Shown: piece after piece, positions 27,582-35,565 of the stretch
Layout of the letters: each line of letters begins with the position of its first letter
Numbering within the stretch: the stretch's first letter is position 1
DNA from: Acidobacteriota bacterium
Lineage (GTDB): Bacteria; Acidobacteriota; UBA6911
Length of the DNA: 35,565 bases
Direction: 5' to 3'
Assembly (NCBI GenBank): GCA_016933615.1
Contig: JAFGAO010000286.1
Span: forward strand, 1-35,565
Translations under genes and position numbers: made by a program
The notes under the pieces: generated by a model
What the model saw: the letters and a program-made list of their open reading frames with translations, nothing else
Database searches by the model: none
Told to the model about the DNA's origin: nothing

Positions 27582-29645
27582 ATGGTGACGCTGACAATCG
27601 ACGGACGGAAGATTTCGGTCAAAGAAGGGACGACGATTCTCGATGCCGCGGTTTTGCTGGGAATCCGCATTCCCACGCTCTGCAAGGTGGAGAACTTCCC
27701 CCCCTCGGCATCCTGCTTCCTGTGCGCCGTCAAGATCGAAGGACGGAAAAACCTGGCGCCCTCCTGCGCGACGCCGGCCGAGGACGGCATGATCGTCCAC
27801 ACCGATTCGGACGAGGTGCGCGCCTCCCGCAAAACATCTCTCGAGCTGCTGCTGTCCGATCATGTGGGGGATTGCATCGGGCCCTGCCGCACCGGATGCC
27901 CGGCCGTTCTGGACATCCCGGGATTCGTCACCGGAATCGCCGGCGGGGATTTCCGGCGCGCGGCCGAGATCGCCCTGGACTACCTGACGGTCCCGGCTTC
28001 GCTGGGCCGCATCTGCCCGCGCCTGTGCGAGCAGCGCTGCCACCGCTGCGAAACGGGCGAGCCCCTTTCCATAAGGAACCTCCACAGGCTGGCCGCGGAC
28101 CGGGACCTGAAATCGGAATCCCGGTATATCCCGAGAAAAGAAAAGGCCACCGGAAAGAAAGTGGCCGTTGTCGGCACCGGGCCCGCCGGCCTCAGCGCCG
28201 CGCACCACCTGCTGCGGCGCGGCCACCGGGTGGTCCTTTTCGATTCCCGCTCCGCTCCCGGGGGAATGCTCCGCTGGGCCATTCCGGCGTTCCGCCTGCC
28301 GAGGGAAGTCCTGAAACTGGAAATAGACGTTATACGGAAGCTGGGGGCCGAGTTCAGGCTGAACACGAAACTGGGCGCGGACATGACCCTGGACGACCTG
28401 CGCCGCGATTACGACGCCGTGTTTCTTGCCATAGGCGCGCAGGGCTCCAAAAGCCTGGGCTGCCGGGGAGAAGAGCATGCCGTCCCGGCCCTGGACTTCC
28501 TGGGAGAAGTCGCCGAAGGGCGCCGCCCGGAAATCGGGCGCGATGTCCTGATACTGGGAGGGGGCAATACGGCCATGGACGCATCCCGAACGGCCGTCCG
28601 CCTGGGCGCGCGCGGCGTGAAGGTGCTCTACCGCCGGTCGCGCCGTGAAATGCCCTGCCTCATGTCCGAAGTGGAGGCGGCGGAAGAGGAAGGCGTCGGC
28701 CTGGAAACGCTGGTGGCCCCCGTGGAACTCTCACGCGGGGAAAACGGGAAACTGCGGCTCGTCTGCCGCCGCATGGAACTAGGGAAACCCGACCAGAGCG
28801 GCCGCGCGCGGCCCGTTCCCGTCCCGGGCTCCGAGTTCACGCTGGAAGCGGATATGGTGATCGCGGCCATCGGGCAATCGGTGGAATCCGAATCCCTGCG
28901 GGCGAAGGATCTTTCCCTGACCGGCTGGGGGATCGAGGCCCGGCTTTCGACCCTGGCGACCAGCATCGAGGGAGTCTTCGCGGGCGGAGACGCCGTAACG
29001 GGCGCGGACCTTGCCGTCCGCGCCGTAGCCGCGGGAAAGCTGGCGGCGGTTTCGATCGACCAGTATCTGAACGGCCGGCCGGTTCAAGGGGATCCCGACA
29101 TGATCACGGTTCTCATGGGGAAAATGGGCGAGGAGGAGCTCGCGGCATTCTTCCGCAACATCGAGGAGACCCCGCGGGCGCCTATGCCCGAGGTCCCGGC
29201 CGAAGAGCGCGTCAACGATTTCAGGGAAGTCGAGATCGGGTTTTCCGAGGAGACGGCGGTCCGCGAGGCGGAACGCTGCATGGGCTGCGGCTGCGCAAAA
29301 GCCGACACCTGCAGGCTACGGCAGTACGCGACCGAATACGGCGCGGATCCCCTGAGGTTTTCCGGGGCCAGGCGCCGGTTTCAGAGGGATCTCACACACC
29401 CGGAGATCATCTACGAACCGGGCAAGTGCATCCTGTGCGGCGCCTGCGTCGCGGCGGCCGCTGAAGCCGGCTCGGGGCTGGGGCTCGCGATCGTGGGCAG
29501 GGGATTCGATGCCGCCGTGGCGGTCCCGCTCAAAGGAACCATGATCGAGGCCCTGCCCGAGGCGGCGCGCAGGGTGGCCGAAGTATGCCCGACCGGGGCC
29601 TTCTCGCTGAGATCCTCCTGCCTCTGCAAAATGATCAGAAATTAA
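27582..29645 (+). CDS. GltD/NfnB-like flavoprotein with N-terminal [2Fe-2S] domain
   Basis: About 687 residues. An N-terminal [2Fe-2S] ferredoxin domain as in NuoG/HydA (PTLCKVENF...CFLCAV...SCATP) leads to a GltD/NfnB-type region with Cys motifs (CIGPCRTGCP, CPRLCEQRCHRC), an FAD Rossmann motif (VVGTGPAGLSAA) and a pyridine-nucleotide motif (ILGGGNTAMDASRTA). C-terminal Cys motifs (CMGCGCAKADTC, CILCGAC, and a later CPTGAF) can ligate further clusters. This is the subunit type that in Sporomusa-type Nfn (StnC) couples NADP(H) to the NuoEF-like partner. It starts about 55 bp after the NuoEF gene. The ATG at 27582 is preferred over the ORF's TTG. Its stop overlaps the convergent CocE gene. Confidence 0.9.
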   Translation: MVTLTIDGRKISVKEGTTILDAAVLLGIRIPTLCKVENFPPSASCFLCAVKIEGRKNLAPSCATPAEDGMIVHTDSDEVRASRKTSLELLLSDHVGDCIGPCRTGCPAVLDIPGFVTGIAGGDFRRAAEIALDYLTVPASLGRICPRLCEQRCHRCETGEPLSIRNLHRLAADRDLKSESRYIPRKEKATGKKVAVVGTGPAGLSAAHHLLRRGHRVVLFDSRSAPGGMLRWAIPAFRLPREVLKLEIDVIRKLGAEFRLNTKLGADMTLDDLRRDYDAVFLAIGAQGSKSLGCRGEEHAVPALDFLGEVAEGRRPEIGRDVLILGGGNTAMDASRTAVRLGARGVKVLYRRSRREMPCLMSEVEAAEEEGVGLETLVAPVELSRGENGKLRLVCRRMELGKPDQSGRARPVPVPGSEFTLEADMVIAAIGQSVESESLRAKDLSLTGWGIEARLSTLATSIEGVFAGGDAVTGADLAVRAVAAGKLAAVSIDQYLNGRPVQGDPDMITVLMGKMGEEELAAFFRNIEETPRAPMPEVPAEERVNDFREVEIGFSEETAVREAERCMGCGCAKADTCRLRQYATEYGADPLRFSGARRRFQRDLTHPEIIYEPGKCILCGACVAAAAEAGSGLGLAIVGRGFDAAVAVPLKGTMIEALPEAARRVAEVCPTGAFSLRSSCLCKMIRN

Positions 29646-31576
29646 TCCACGATCGGCAGCAGTATCGAACTGGCATGCATGCCGGAACGGTAAATTCTGT
29701 GTTCCGCTTTCTGGAAATCTCCGGGTCTGGCGAAAAAGATATTTTTAACGTAAGTCTGGGGATTCCGGTCGTACAGGGGGAACCAGCTGGACTGTATCTG
29801 CACCATGATCCGGTGCCCCGGGAGGAATACGTGGGTTGCCGCAGGCAGGGTCCAGCGGTACCGCTGCACCCGCCCCTTCGGAACCGGTATCGGATTCGCG
29901 GGATCCTCACGGTAGCGTCCCCGGATTATGTCGGCCGAAATCATGAGCTGGTAGCCCGCCAGTTCCGGCTGTTCGGGATGGCGGTCCGGATAGACATCGA
30001 TCAGCTTGACAATCAGATCCATATCCGTGCCGCTGGTGGAGGCGAAAAGCGAAGCGACGGGCCGGCCGCTGATCCGGACCGGTTCGGTCAGCGCGGACGT
30101 CCGGTAACTCAGCACGTCGCCGCGCCCGTTGTACGGGCGCTGGTCGTCGACCAGCCACAGGCCCCACGTGGAGCCCTGGGAAAATACGGGCTGAATCGGG
30201 CGTTTCCTGTAGGGCACCGGCTTGGAAGGATCGGAAACATAAGCGTCAAAGGCCGCCTCTTTCCCGTCATCCCCTGTGAAATCCAGCCCGAAGCCCGGCT
30301 GCAGATACAGCGGCTTCATTTTATTTTCGCACCCGGATTCGCAGCTCAGCGGCCATTGATCGTAGCGCCGCCACTCGTTGGTTCCCGTTTCGTAAATGAG
30401 CACCGGGGGCACCTTCGCTTCCGGAGCCGCGTCCTTCAGGTGCGCGTCAAGGAATGGCAACAGGAAATTCCGGCGGAAGGTGCGCGCCGTATCGCCCTTG
30501 AACTTGATGGGCCCGAGGGCATATCCATACCCGGAGGCGCCGCCGTGGTTCCAGGGGCCGATAGCCAGGAAGTTCCGGTTATTGTCCGCGTCTTTTATCT
30601 CCGCGGCAAGGTACGCGGCGACGGCGCCGTAAATGTCCTCCTGGTCCCAGAGACTGTGAACGTAATAGGTCGGCACCGCCAGGGGGCGGGCGGCCAGAAC
30701 CTTGTCCATCGCCTGGCTTTGCCAGAATGAATCGTAGGCGGGATGCGTCAGCAGTTTTCTCCAGAAATCGAGCCGGAACATTTCCAGGCGCCGCCCCAAT
30801 GCGCCGGCCGAAATCTCGCGCAGAAAAAATTCATAGTCGTCTTCATTCTCTTTGCGAAGGTTCTTCATCTTGCCGGGCTGTGAAAGGTGGACGTTCAGAA
30901 AATCCAGCGCCATCTGGCGGAAGGCTCCATAATGAAACCAGTCGTCTCCCATCCAGCCGTCCACCATGGGATTGACCGGTACGGCGGCCTTGAGAGCCGG
31001 ATGCGGATCGACAATGCCCATGAGAACGAGGAAGCCGTCGTAGGAAACGCCCACCATGCCGACGCGCCCGTTGTTCTCCGGGACATTCTCCAGGAGCCAC
31101 TGGATCGTGTCGTAGGTGTCCGTGGAGTGATCCACGCCGGTCGGATTCAAAGGACCGCTCAGGGGTCGAGTCACGACGTAATCGCCGCCTGAACGGTTTC
31201 TGCCGCGGATATCCTGGAAAACGCGGATGTACCCCGACCCGGCGAATATGTCGTCGCCGCCGACCAGGACATCTTTCAGGCTCCGGCCCTGTTCGGACCT
31301 GGACCGCAAGGATGCCCCGTAAGGGGTGCGTGTAAGCACCATGGGCATTCTTTCATCGCTTTTCGGCACCAGTATGATCGTATACAGGCCCACGCCGTCC
31401 CGCATGGGAATCATGGCTTGCAGCCTGACGAAATCGGAATGATCGTCATAGACCAGGTCCGGCGGACGAATCCCTTGGCCAAGCAGCTCCTGGCCGGCCG
31501 GCTGCCGGGCTGCCGGGCTGTAGAAAAACAGAAGAAACAACAGGACCGCAGCCCACGATACTGGTATTTTTTTCAT
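29642..31576 (-). CDS. CocE/NonD-family serine hydrolase
   Basis: About 644 residues: a signal peptide, an alpha/beta-hydrolase domain and a C-terminal jelly-roll domain, the X-Pro dipeptidyl-peptidase/CocE/NonD family. The nucleophile motif GVSYDGF is intact, with a likely acid in LWDQEDIYGA and a likely His in GPWNHGG. Members hydrolyse acyl, ester or amide bonds such as glutaryl or cocaine esters; the substrate here is unknown. The start ATG at 31576 has GGGGAG upstream. It overlaps the flavoprotein stop by four bases on the opposite strand. Confidence 0.92.
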   Translation of the reverse strand: MKKIPVSWAAVLLFLLFFYSPAARQPAGQELLGQGIRPPDLVYDDHSDFVRLQAMIPMRDGVGLYTIILVPKSDERMPMVLTRTPYGASLRSRSEQGRSLKDVLVGGDDIFAGSGYIRVFQDIRGRNRSGGDYVVTRPLSGPLNPTGVDHSTDTYDTIQWLLENVPENNGRVGMVGVSYDGFLVLMGIVDPHPALKAAVPVNPMVDGWMGDDWFHYGAFRQMALDFLNVHLSQPGKMKNLRKENEDDYEFFLREISAGALGRRLEMFRLDFWRKLLTHPAYDSFWQSQAMDKVLAARPLAVPTYYVHSLWDQEDIYGAVAAYLAAEIKDADNNRNFLAIGPWNHGGASGYGYALGPIKFKGDTARTFRRNFLLPFLDAHLKDAAPEAKVPPVLIYETGTNEWRRYDQWPLSCESGCENKMKPLYLQPGFGLDFTGDDGKEAAFDAYVSDPSKPVPYRKRPIQPVFSQGSTWGLWLVDDQRPYNGRGDVLSYRTSALTEPVRISGRPVASLFASTSGTDMDLIVKLIDVYPDRHPEQPELAGYQLMISADIIRGRYREDPANPIPVPKGRVQRYRWTLPAATHVFLPGHRIMVQIQSSWFPLYDRNPQTYVKNIFFARPGDFQKAEHRIYRSGMHASSILLPIVD

Positions 31577-31831
31577 CAAGAATGCTCCCCGGCGCTTCAG
31601 TCCCCGTCCGGACGTTTTTATTGTACTGCGAACCCCTGGATTTCCAACTACATTCCGGCATGCATAGCGACCCGAAACAACCGGCGCTTCATACAGGGGG
31701 AAAACCCATTCCTCACAGGCTGCAGCCGTCGGGAGCCCGGGCGCTTTGGCGGTTGACGCATTTTCCCCGCGATAGTAAGATCGACGCGCTGTCTGGCGTT
31801 GTTCCCTTTAATGAAACCCGCGGGTAAGTGC

Positions 31832-33226
31832 ATGCATCAGAATTCCATCTCCTCCGGGCCGCGCACAAGGCTGTCCTTCGCGGAAAATTTCGGTTTCGCG
31901 CTCGGCGACACCGCATCCAACTTTTTCTTTCAGACTTTCAACATCTTCCTGCTCTATTACTACACGGATGTTTTCGGGATCGATGCCGCCGTGGCGGGAA
32001 CCATGTTTCTCGTGACCCGCCTCTGGGATGCCGTCAATGATCCAATCATGGGCCTCATCGCCGACCGGACGGAGACGCGGTGGGGCAAGTACCGTCCCTA
32101 CCTGCTCTGGATGGCCATCCCCTATGGAATTTGCGGCTACCTGCTGTTCGCCAATCCCGGTCTCGAGGGCGCCGGCAAGGTTGTCTATGCCTACGTCACC
32201 TACTCCATGATGATGATGGCCTACACGGCCATCAACGTCCCCTATTCCTCCCTGATGGGGGTTTTAAGCCCGTCTTCCCACGCGCGCACGATTGCCTCGA
32301 ACTTCCGCTTTATCGGCGCCTACGGCGGCGGCCTGCTGATTTCGATGTACGTCCGGGGCCTGGTCGAAAAACTGGGCGGCGGCAACGAGCTCCTGGGATT
32401 CCAGTACACCATGGGACTGTTTGCCGTGGCGTCGGTCATCCTGTTCTGGATCACCTTCCTCACCACCATGGAAAGGGTCCGGCCGCCGTCGGGGCAGAAA
32501 CAGAATGTCCGCGAGGAACTCGGAGAGCTTGTCGCCAACCGCCCGTGGATCATCCTGTTTTTTGCCGCGGTCTTCTCCACGACATTCATCGTGATGCGGG
32601 ATTCGGTCACCATCCACTTCTTCAAGTATGTCGTGAAATCGGGCGACGAGACCGTCTTTTGGGGAATGGACAGGACTTCGCTCTTCCTCAGCTCCGGCAA
32701 GCTCATGATGATGCTGGGTATTTTTTGCGTGGGGTTCCTGGTCCGGCGCATCGACAAGAAAGGCCTGGCAACCGCCCTCACCCTGATAACGGCGGCGTGT
32801 CTTTTCTCGTTTTACTTCATTCCAAGGGAAATGTACGCCCTGATGCTGGCAGTCAACTGCATCGGCTCCTTCATGATGGGGCCGACCTCGGCGATTACGT
32901 GGTCCATGTACGGGGATGTCGCCGACTACGGCCAGCTCAAATTCGGGCGCCGCTCCACCGGGCTGATCCACTCCGCCTCCCTTTTCTCGCTGAAAACGGG
33001 CAGCATGCTGGCCGGTTTCCTCGGCGGCCAGATGCTCGCCTGGTTCGGATTCGCGGCCAACCAGGAGCAGTCGGAACGATCGGTCGCGGGTATTATGCTC
33101 ATGTTTTCGATCGTCCCCGCATGCTTTGCCGTCTGCAAGGGCATCGCATTGTGGATCTATCCCCTGAACCGCAGCAGGGTCCTCGAAATAGAAAAGGAGC
33201 TGGCAAAGGAAAGCAGTCGACCGTAG
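31832..33226 (+). CDS. GPH-family (MelB-like) sugar:cation symporter
   Basis: About 464 residues with roughly twelve hydrophobic segments and the family pattern GDTASNFFFQTFNIFLLYYY near the start, then DAVNDPIMGLIADRT and RPYLLWMAIP. These fit MFS-2/GPH transporters, which move sugars or glucuronides with Na+ or H+. The start is uncertain: the ORF begins at TTG 31799, and ATGs lie at 31811 and 31832. I prefer 31832. It is divergent from the CocE gene across about 250 bp. A REP-like hairpin begins at its stop codon. Confidence 0.9.
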   Translation: MHQNSISSGPRTRLSFAENFGFALGDTASNFFFQTFNIFLLYYYTDVFGIDAAVAGTMFLVTRLWDAVNDPIMGLIADRTETRWGKYRPYLLWMAIPYGICGYLLFANPGLEGAGKVVYAYVTYSMMMMAYTAINVPYSSLMGVLSPSSHARTIASNFRFIGAYGGGLLISMYVRGLVEKLGGGNELLGFQYTMGLFAVASVILFWITFLTTMERVRPPSGQKQNVREELGELVANRPWIILFFAAVFSTTFIVMRDSVTIHFFKYVVKSGDETVFWGMDRTSLFLSSGKLMMMLGIFCVGFLVRRIDKKGLATALTLITAACLFSFYFIPREMYALMLAVNCIGSFMMGPTSAITWSMYGDVADYGQLKFGRRSTGLIHSASLFSLKTGSMLAGFLGGQMLAWFGFAANQEQSERSVAGIMLMFSIVPACFAVCKGIALWIYPLNRSRVLEIEKELAKESSRP

Positions 33227-33247
33227 GGGCGAACCTTGTGTTCGCCC
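33224..33247. repeat. REP-like palindromic repeat at the end of the symporter gene
   Basis: GGGCGAAC-CTTGT-GTTCGCCC is a perfect 8-bp inverted repeat starting at the symporter TAG. TAGGGGCGAACCTTGTGTTC-type repeats are, from memory, common intergenic palindromes in many environmental bacterial genomes. It may also stabilise or terminate convergent transcripts (symporter against the TPM gene). Confidence 0.5.
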
Positions 33248-33295
33248 GCCTCGTGTTCGGTCTATTCAAGACTGAAAATTGAAGATTGTTGTTAT

Positions 33296-34075
33296 TTACC
33301 AGCTGCCGGAAGCTCCGCCGCCTCCGAAACCGCCTCCACCCCCGCCGCCAAAACCCCCGCCCCCGAAGCCGCCCCCGCCGCTCCAGCCGCCCCTGCGGCC
33401 TCCGCCGGACATCAGCAGCAGAAGAAGAAAAAGCCGCGGATATTTGATAAACAGAAAGATGCCCGCGATCACCAGAAGAACGGAAAAAACCTTCTGCAAA
33501 GGCGTGGCCGGCTCGGTGGGGCTCCCCCGCCGCGGATCCGCCCTTACGCCCGCCGGGAGCGTCTCCTCCGGAAGCTGGATCCCGGCATCGGCCGCGATTG
33601 TCCGGGTGATCGTGCGTACGGCGGAAACGATTCCGCCGGAATAATCCCCCTGCCTGAAATAGGGGATCAAATCCTGGTCGATGACCCGCCGGCTGAAGGC
33701 GTCGGTCAGAATCCCTTCCAGCCCGTACCCTATTTCCAGCCTCATTCTCCTGTCCCGCAGCGACACGAGCAGAAGCGCGCCGTTGTCTTTTCCTTCCTGC
33801 CCGACCCTCCACATATCGTGGGCCACGCGGACGGCGAAATCTTCGATGGAGGCTCCTTCAAGGCTTTCAATGGTGAGTACGAATACCTGGGCCGTGGTTG
33901 CCGATTCAAAACGCCCGAGGTATGCGTTCAACAGCGCTTCCCTTTCGGGGTCGATGATGCCGGCAAGGTCGGTCACGTAGTTCGATGGCTTGGCCGGGAC
34001 CTTCACCTGAGCGACGGCTTGGGTTCCAAGCAGGAGGAGCAGGGCCGACAATACCGGGACGGAAAATTTATTCAT
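33296..34075 (-). CDS. TPM-domain (YgcG-like) membrane protein with Gly-rich tail
   Basis: About 259 residues: signal peptide, a TPM domain (VTDLAGIIDPEREALLNAYL...QVFVLTIESLEG...KDNGALLLVSLRDRRMRLEIGYGLEG), one hydrophobic segment near residue 200, and a C-terminal run of Gly/Ser/Phe-rich repeats. TPM proteins sit in the envelope and often pair with LemA. No lemA is visible here, and the adjacent gene is a nucleotidyltransferase-like protein. The ATG at 34075 begins the signal peptide and overlaps the upstream stop; the ORF extends to 34129. Confidence 0.88.
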   Translation of the reverse strand: MNKFSVPVLSALLLLLGTQAVAQVKVPAKPSNYVTDLAGIIDPEREALLNAYLGRFESATTAQVFVLTIESLEGASIEDFAVRVAHDMWRVGQEGKDNGALLLVSLRDRRMRLEIGYGLEGILTDAFSRRVIDQDLIPYFRQGDYSGGIVSAVRTITRTIAADAGIQLPEETLPAGVRADPRRGSPTEPATPLQKVFSVLLVIAGIFLFIKYPRLFLLLLLMSGGGRRGGWSGGGGFGGGGFGGGGGGGFGGGGASGSW

Positions 34076-34814
34076 GAATTTCATCGACGATGGCACCCAG
34101 TTTTTCCGTGGCGGCGTAATATTCTTCAAATATCGTATGCAGCTCTTCGGCGGTCATCTTCGCCTTTTCATGCTTTTCCCTCAGAATTCTGGAAAACACA
34201 TCCGTACTGACGCCCGCGACGCGCCCCAGGGCCTGGATCACCTCATACTGCGGGACGGGAGGCTCCTCCCCGCCGAGCGCGATCAGGCCTCGAAACAATG
34301 GGATATACCCGGTGATGGAGCGGACGAAGCCTTCGGTAAGCAGTTTCCTGTCCCCCTGGGCCGAGAGATACCCCTGACGCAGCCAGATGAGCTTCGTCTT
34401 CAGCTCTCTCTCGCACTGGTTCCTTAGATCCATCCGTTTTATCTCCAGATTGCCCAATATATCTTCCCCGTACACGGTCGAGTGGACGCGTTTGAAATTC
34501 AGAAACTCGATCGGGAAAACGTCCAGGGAGGACGCTATATATGCGGGCGTCATAATCAGAGGAGCCGCGACTTTCTTTTTCCCGTATTTTTTCCCCAGAG
34601 GTGCCAGAAATTCCAGGAATTGCATGTCCATTTTCTCGAGCACGACGATGGAATTCACGTCGGAGACTCTCTCGTCGTAATCATCCGTAACGGCCGTCCC
34701 CGTGATATGCAGGGAGTGGATGGTATCCGGGTACCCGGCCAGCATCTCTTGCAGAAAAGGCTGTATCTTTCCGGCCGCAGCCGGCTTCACTCCATCGAAG
34801 GTAAGATCGGGCAT
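34068..34814 (-). CDS. Nucleotidyltransferase-like protein of unknown function
   Basis: About 248 residues. The segment ITGTAVTDDYDERVSDVNSIVV resembles the G-[ST]...D-x-N/D core of pol-beta-type nucleotidyltransferases, and the rest is helical (EELHTIFEEYYAATEKL). The second acidic position reads Asn (DVN), so it may be inactive, and I do not recognise a named family. The ATG at 34814 has AGGAGG upstream; the ORF track start (34838) does not. It overlaps the TPM gene and is probably co-transcribed with it. Confidence 0.65.
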   Translation of the reverse strand: MPDLTFDGVKPAAAGKIQPFLQEMLAGYPDTIHSLHITGTAVTDDYDERVSDVNSIVVLEKMDMQFLEFLAPLGKKYGKKKVAAPLIMTPAYIASSLDVFPIEFLNFKRVHSTVYGEDILGNLEIKRMDLRNQCERELKTKLIWLRQGYLSAQGDRKLLTEGFVRSITGYIPLFRGLIALGGEEPPVPQYEVIQALGRVAGVSTDVFSRILREKHEKAKMTAEELHTIFEEYYAATEKLGAIVDEIHE

Positions 34815-35005
34815 CGCTCTGGCTCCTCCTGAATGCACAGTGTCCGGGAATTTTTATTTTATCAGAGGTTCGGAATCATGCCACCCTGAAACAAAGACCC
34901 GGAAAATCACAGACGCAGGCCTGTCAAGCCTTATTTCCCGGAATATTCCAATTGATAATTCTGGGACGTACTGATAGTTATATTTGGCATTGGAAGGCAA
35001 GAAAA

Positions 35006-35034
35006 TTATAAACGCCCAAAACCATTTCTATAAT
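35006..35034 (+). promoter_or_regulatory. Candidate promoter giving a nearly leaderless XRE transcript
   Basis: TATAAT at 35029-35034 with a weak -35 (TTATAA) 17 bp upstream. The start point would fall about three bases before the ATG at 35044, and no ribosome site is seen there. An upstream alternative begins with TTGATA at 34952. Confidence 0.35.
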
Positions 35035-35043
35035 GCTTCCGTT

Positions 35044-35409
35044 ATGGCAGAACGTCCTCCAACCAAAGAAGCCCCGCCCTTCGGAAAACGCCTGGCCGCC
35101 GTACGCAAAAAACACGGCTTGTCGCAGAGAGAACTGTCCGAACGGATGGAAACGACGCGCGAGATTATCGATTATTACGAACGCCGCGCCGTGAATCCGT
35201 CGCTGTCGTTTATCGAACGCGCCGCGGAATCCCTGGACGTTTCCGTTGCGGAACTGCTTGGAAGCGATTCCGGAATCACTCGCAAACGGCCCGGACCGGA
35301 GCCTCAGCTCTTTCGCCGCCTCGATCAAATCCGGCAACTTCAGAGGAAAGAGCAGGAGTTTGTGATACGGTTCCTTGATACCGTACTGGAAAGAGCGGGT
35401 AAAACTTAA
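35044..35409 (+). CDS. XRE-family HTH transcriptional regulator
   Basis: About 121 residues with a clear Cro/CI-type helix-turn-helix (FGKRLAAVRKKHGLSQRELSERM...TREIIDYYERR...PSLSFIERAAESL) and a basic C-terminal tail. The ORF track starts at a TTG (34984), but the ATG at 35044 gives the usual domain start. It lies six bases before a nucleotidyltransferase gene, so it is probably the operon's regulator or the toxin-antitoxin repressor. Confidence 0.88.
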   Translation: MAERPPTKEAPPFGKRLAAVRKKHGLSQRELSERMETTREIIDYYERRAVNPSLSFIERAAESLDVSVAELLGSDSGITRKRPGPEPQLFRRLDQIRQLQRKEQEFVIRFLDTVLERAGKT

Positions 35410-35415
35410 AACGTC

Positions 35416-35565
35416 ATGAATCGACAGGATGTTTTTAAAATTATCGCGGATCACCGGGAAAAACTGGCCCGCGATTTCGGAATCAAGTCCCTGGCATTGT
35501 TCGGTTCCGTGGCACGGGATGAGGCCACCTCTGTCAGCGACGTGGATCTGCTTGTGGAGTTTGAC
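35416..35565 (+). CDS. MNT-type nucleotidyltransferase, cut by window end
   Basis: The first 50 residues of a small MNT-domain protein: a helix, then LALFGSVARDEA and SDVDLLVEF, the catalytic GSxAR and DxD motifs of MntA-like antitoxins and minimal nucleotidyltransferases. Such genes usually precede a HEPN (HepT) gene and form a toxin-antitoxin pair. The upstream XRE gene is six bases away. The remainder lies outside the window. Confidence 0.85.
   Translation, partial: MNRQDVFKIIADHREKLARDFGIKSLALFGSVARDEATSVSDVDLLVEFD

Noticed and set aside
29585-30730. Plus-strand 381-residue ORF over the CocE gene
   Set aside because: It is antisense to an intact hydrolase; a shadow.
33296-33420. Gly-codon repeats as a CRISPR or tandem-repeat array
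   Set aside because: They are short, irregular and in frame within the TPM protein's Gly-rich tail.

Overview
The window is about 35.6 kb of GC-rich bacterial DNA with no rRNA, tRNA, CRISPR array or insertion sequence that I can see. Gene content points to a largely anaerobic, iron-sulfur-rich bacterium that also carries oxidative-stress enzymes: an aldehyde:ferredoxin-oxidoreductase-family enzyme, NIF-type Fe-S assembly, a flavin/Fe-S pyridine-nucleotide oxidoreductase, KatG and MsrA. The mix of PQQ-like propellers, NHL proteins, a CocE/NonD hydrolase, a DUF4412 protein and a UroD-family protein would fit Acidobacteriota (Aminicenantia-like) or a Desulfobacterota relative. That placement is inference only.

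Layout. 1-6.1 kb: a Ca2+-type P-type ATPase (+), then on the minus strand a tannase-family protein whose whole catalytic triad appears replaced, and a UroD-family protein. 6.1-8.6 kb: katG (-), preceded by a frameshifted Fur/PerR relic that still overlaps the katG start. 8.6-10.6 kb: two secreted proteins of unknown function, convergent. 10.6-14.1 kb: a promoter region, a Tat-signal ferredoxin-like subunit and an AOR-family (YdhV-like) enzyme, then a terminator and a relic of a UroD C-terminus. 14.3-16.5 kb: nifU-nifS (-). 16.9-19.0 kb: a four-gene ECF sigma / anti-sigma / small protein / DUF3106-like operon (-). 19.2-20.2 kb: msrA and a small Arg-rich heptad-repeat protein whose upstream region resembles the sigma gene's own promoter.

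20.5-29.6 kb is the most interesting part. It holds a PQQ-propeller gene, an NHL-propeller gene, a Tat-exported poly-[4Fe-4S] protein interrupted by one in-frame TGA exactly where a cluster-ligand Cys is expected, a NapH-like membrane Fe-S protein, a 950-residue membrane-tethered NuoE-NuoF fusion, and a GltD/NfnB-like flavoprotein with an N-terminal [2Fe-2S] domain. The TGA is followed at the right distance by a perfect hairpin that meets bacterial SECIS rules, so I read the two ORFs as one selenoprotein gene. Together the genes look like a membrane-anchored, possibly electron-bifurcating NAD(P)H machine wired to a periplasmic selenocysteine-containing ferredoxin.

29.6-35.6 kb: a CocE/NonD hydrolase (-), a GPH-family symporter (+), a TPM-domain membrane protein and a nucleotidyltransferase-like protein (-), then an XRE regulator and the start of an MNT-type nucleotidyltransferase (+), cut by the window edge.
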